From positions 1 to 34,181 of the IMG/VR virus record IMGVR_UViG_3300035183_000502: a stretch of DNA of 34,181 nt. One strand, given 5' to 3'. This document shows, in pieces, positions 32,778 to 34,181 of the stretch (positions are counted from its first letter, which is position 1; each line of letters opens with the position of its first letter). This stretch comes from a virus. Under the pieces are notes generated by a model. The model ran no database searches. It had not been told where the DNA came from and saw only the letters and a program-made list of their open reading frames with translations. A program made the translations under genes and the position numbers.

Positions 32778-34001
32778 ATGGAACGAAACATTGATGAAAT
32801 AAAAATCTCAAACAGACATCGCAAAAATCTGGGGGATATTGAGGGACTGGCGTCCAGTATCGAAAAAATCGGATTACTGCATCCAATTGTCATCCAACCA
32901 GATAATACGCTCGTCGCTGGAGAGCGGCGGTTAGCGGCGTGCAAACTGCTCGGCTGGAAAAAAATACCAGTGCGAGTTGTGAATCTGGACGACATCGTGC
33001 GCGGCGAGCATGACGAGAACGTTTTCCGCAAGGATTTTACCCCGTCCGAAGCCGTTGCCATCGGCGAAGCACTCGAACCGCTGGAACGCCAGGCGGCGAA
33101 AGAGAGACAAGCGCAACACGGAAACACCGCGCCAGGAAGAAAATCAAACACTCTGGAAAATTTTTCCGAAGTGAAAAATAATCGCGCTCTCGACAAAGTG
33201 GCTTCGGCGGTTGGCATGTCGAGACCAACGTACCAGAAGGCGAAAGAGATTGTCCGGTTTGCGCAAACCGTCCAGATGCCTGAACTGATTGAGGTGATGG
33301 ACGAAAAAGGCGTTGAACGCGCACTGAAACAAAAACGAAAAATTGAGATTGAGAAGCGGCGCGCGGAGATGGCGAAGGCGGGCGCGCATGTGCTACCATC
33401 AGAGCGCTGGCGCATTTGGCATGGGGACATCAGAACGTGGAACGCGCCGCGCAAGTACGACTTCATCATTACAGACCCGCCGTATCCAAAGGAATACCTG
33501 CCGTTATGGGAAACGTTGGCGGAGCGAGCGAATGAATGGCTGACAGACGGCGGGCTGCTAATCGCCATGAGCGGACAAAGTTACTTTGACGGAATTATGG
33601 AGATGATGAGCCGCCATTTGGATTATTACTGGACTGGCTGCTATCTGACGCCCGGACAACCAACGCCAATGCGTCAGGTCAATGTAAACACCACATGGAA
33701 GCCGCTATTGATTTTTACAAAGCGCGGCGGAAAATATACGGGCAAAATTTTTGGCGACGTTTTCGTCAGCGATGGCAACGATAAAAGCCTGCACAAGTGG
33801 GGGCAATCGGAAAGCGGCATGTTTGACATTATCTCGAAAATCTGCCTTCCAGGACAATGGATTCTCGACCCGTTTTGCGGCGCGGCAACAACTGGCGTTG
33901 CCGCGCTTCGTCATGGATGCCTGTTTCACGGATTGGAACTGGAAGCCGAAAATGTTGAAATTGGAAAAGCGAGGCTGTATGACATCGAAAAGACGGGATA
34001 A
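32778..34001 (+). CDS. ParB/Srx-domain DNA methyltransferase (second copy of this architecture)
   Basis: 407 residues from ATG 32778 (GCGGAG five bases before); the open frame extends further upstream only through the structured leader. ParB-like N-terminus with the G-E-R-R box at 48-51 and an HTH-like segment (ASAVGMSRPTYQKAKEIV) near 142-160, a fuller ParB than in the 7905 gene. The methyltransferase has D-P-P-Y at 233-236 and D-P-F-C-G-A-A-T-T at 364-372. Likely modifies adenine or cytosine amino groups on phage DNA, early, and might also sense parS-like sites. It overlaps the nuclease gene at 33979 by 23 bases. Confidence 0.88.
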   Translation: MERNIDEIKISNRHRKNLGDIEGLASSIEKIGLLHPIVIQPDNTLVAGERRLAACKLLGWKKIPVRVVNLDDIVRGEHDENVFRKDFTPSEAVAIGEALEPLERQAAKERQAQHGNTAPGRKSNTLENFSEVKNNRALDKVASAVGMSRPTYQKAKEIVRFAQTVQMPELIEVMDEKGVERALKQKRKIEIEKRRAEMAKAGAHVLPSERWRIWHGDIRTWNAPRKYDFIITDPPYPKEYLPLWETLAERANEWLTDGGLLIAMSGQSYFDGIMEMMSRHLDYYWTGCYLTPGQPTPMRQVNVNTTWKPLLIFTKRGGKYTGKIFGDVFVSDGNDKSLHKWGQSESGMFDIISKICLPGQWILDPFCGAATTGVAALRHGCLFHGLELEAENVEIGKARLYDIEKTG

Positions 34002-34181
34002 CCACTCGACAGAATTTGGCTTATGGCTTCGTGAGCAAAAAGAAATTGACAGCGGTCTTGGATTTGTGGCGTCGAATATTGATTACATTTGGCGAAATTA
34101 CAAGACAGGCGAATGGATGATTATCGAGGAAAAACGTCACGGAAAAGATTGTCCGCAATGGCAAAGAGAAATTTTCATCAT
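33979..34181 (+). CDS. PD-(D/E)XK-like nuclease, N-terminal part (continues at base 1)
   Basis: ATG 33979 lies 23 bases inside the methyltransferase gene. The frame is open to the window end and, through the identical overlap, continues at bases 1-287 for a total of 120 codons. The N-terminus (MTSKRRDNHSTEFGLWLREQ) supplies E12 of the proposed active site. See the entry at 1-287. Confidence 0.75.
   Translation, partial: MTSKRRDNHSTEFGLWLREQKEIDSGLGFVASNIDYIWRNYKTGEWMIIEEKRHGKDCPQWQREIFI
34055..34181. repeat. Terminal direct overlap (copy 2)
   Basis: Identical to bases 1-127; marks circular closure of the assembly. Confidence 0.93.

Noticed and set aside
32492-33568. Long - strand open frame (358 codons)
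   Set aside because: It lies opposite the ParB-methyltransferase, has no SD, and reads as low-complexity S/R/F-rich sequence; a shadow frame.

Overview
The window is a tailed-phage (siphovirus-type) genome assembled as a circle. Bases 1-127 are repeated exactly at 34055-34181, so the unique circle is 34,054 bp, and one gene (start 33979) runs across the join and ends at 287. Evidence for a long-tailed, non-contractile phage: small and large terminase, HK97-type portal, MuF-like head protein, prohead protease, HK97-type major capsid protein with a fused scaffold-like delta domain, gp6-like connector, two related tail-tube-like proteins, a frameshifted tail-assembly chaperone, tape measure, tail tip proteins, and a GH25 lysozyme with an SH3b domain. 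The host is a bacterium with sigma70-type promoters (TTGACA / TATAAT), AGGAGG ribosome binding sites and, judging from the payload, probably integrons and a type III CRISPR system. I cannot name the host; Chloroflexota or a similar environmental lineage is only a guess.

Layout. (1) 33979-2895, crossing the join: replication module with a PD-(D/E)XK-like nuclease, a winged-helix initiator carrying iterons inside its own gene, and a DnaB-type helicase. (2) 2896-4803: early or accessory module headed by a consensus promoter with an operator in its spacer, driving a Csx16-like protein (CRISPR type III ring nuclease family, probable anti-CRISPR) and small zinc-ribbon or DNA-binding proteins, ending in a small holin-like protein and a strong hairpin. 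(3) 4930-24030: morphogenesis and lysis on the + strand, almost all genes joined by ATGA or GTGA overlaps. (4) 30490 down to 24027: a long leftward (- strand) operon of small genes (VRR-NUC nuclease, membrane proteins, zinc ribbons), convergent with the tail operon. (5) Inside that operon, 27446-30267: an integron gene-cassette array without an integrase (a CALIN). It has eight full-length attC-like sites (seven intact folds and one hybrid), one truncated site and nine cassettes, all in the - orientation. (6) 30491-32777: a divergent promoter switch next to a small HTH gene, then rightward genes for two proteins with SSB-like acidic aromatic tails, a zinc-ribbon protein, and repeated structured RNA elements. 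(7) 32778-34001: a ParB-methyltransferase fusion, the second in this genome, behind a striking nested-stem leader.

How it works together (inference). The divergent promoters at 30498-30566 form a switch. The leftward one gives a probably leaderless mRNA for the HTH protein and, if transcription reads on, serves as the expression promoter for the captured cassettes and the genes beyond them, which is the role Pc plays in an integron. The rightward one starts the DNA-metabolism genes. The strongest 'undescribed system' candidates are the cassette array carried in a phage leftward operon (one cassette is a structured RNA with two tRNA T-arm-like hairpins, another a two-gene unit with its own promoter) and the phage-borne Csx16.
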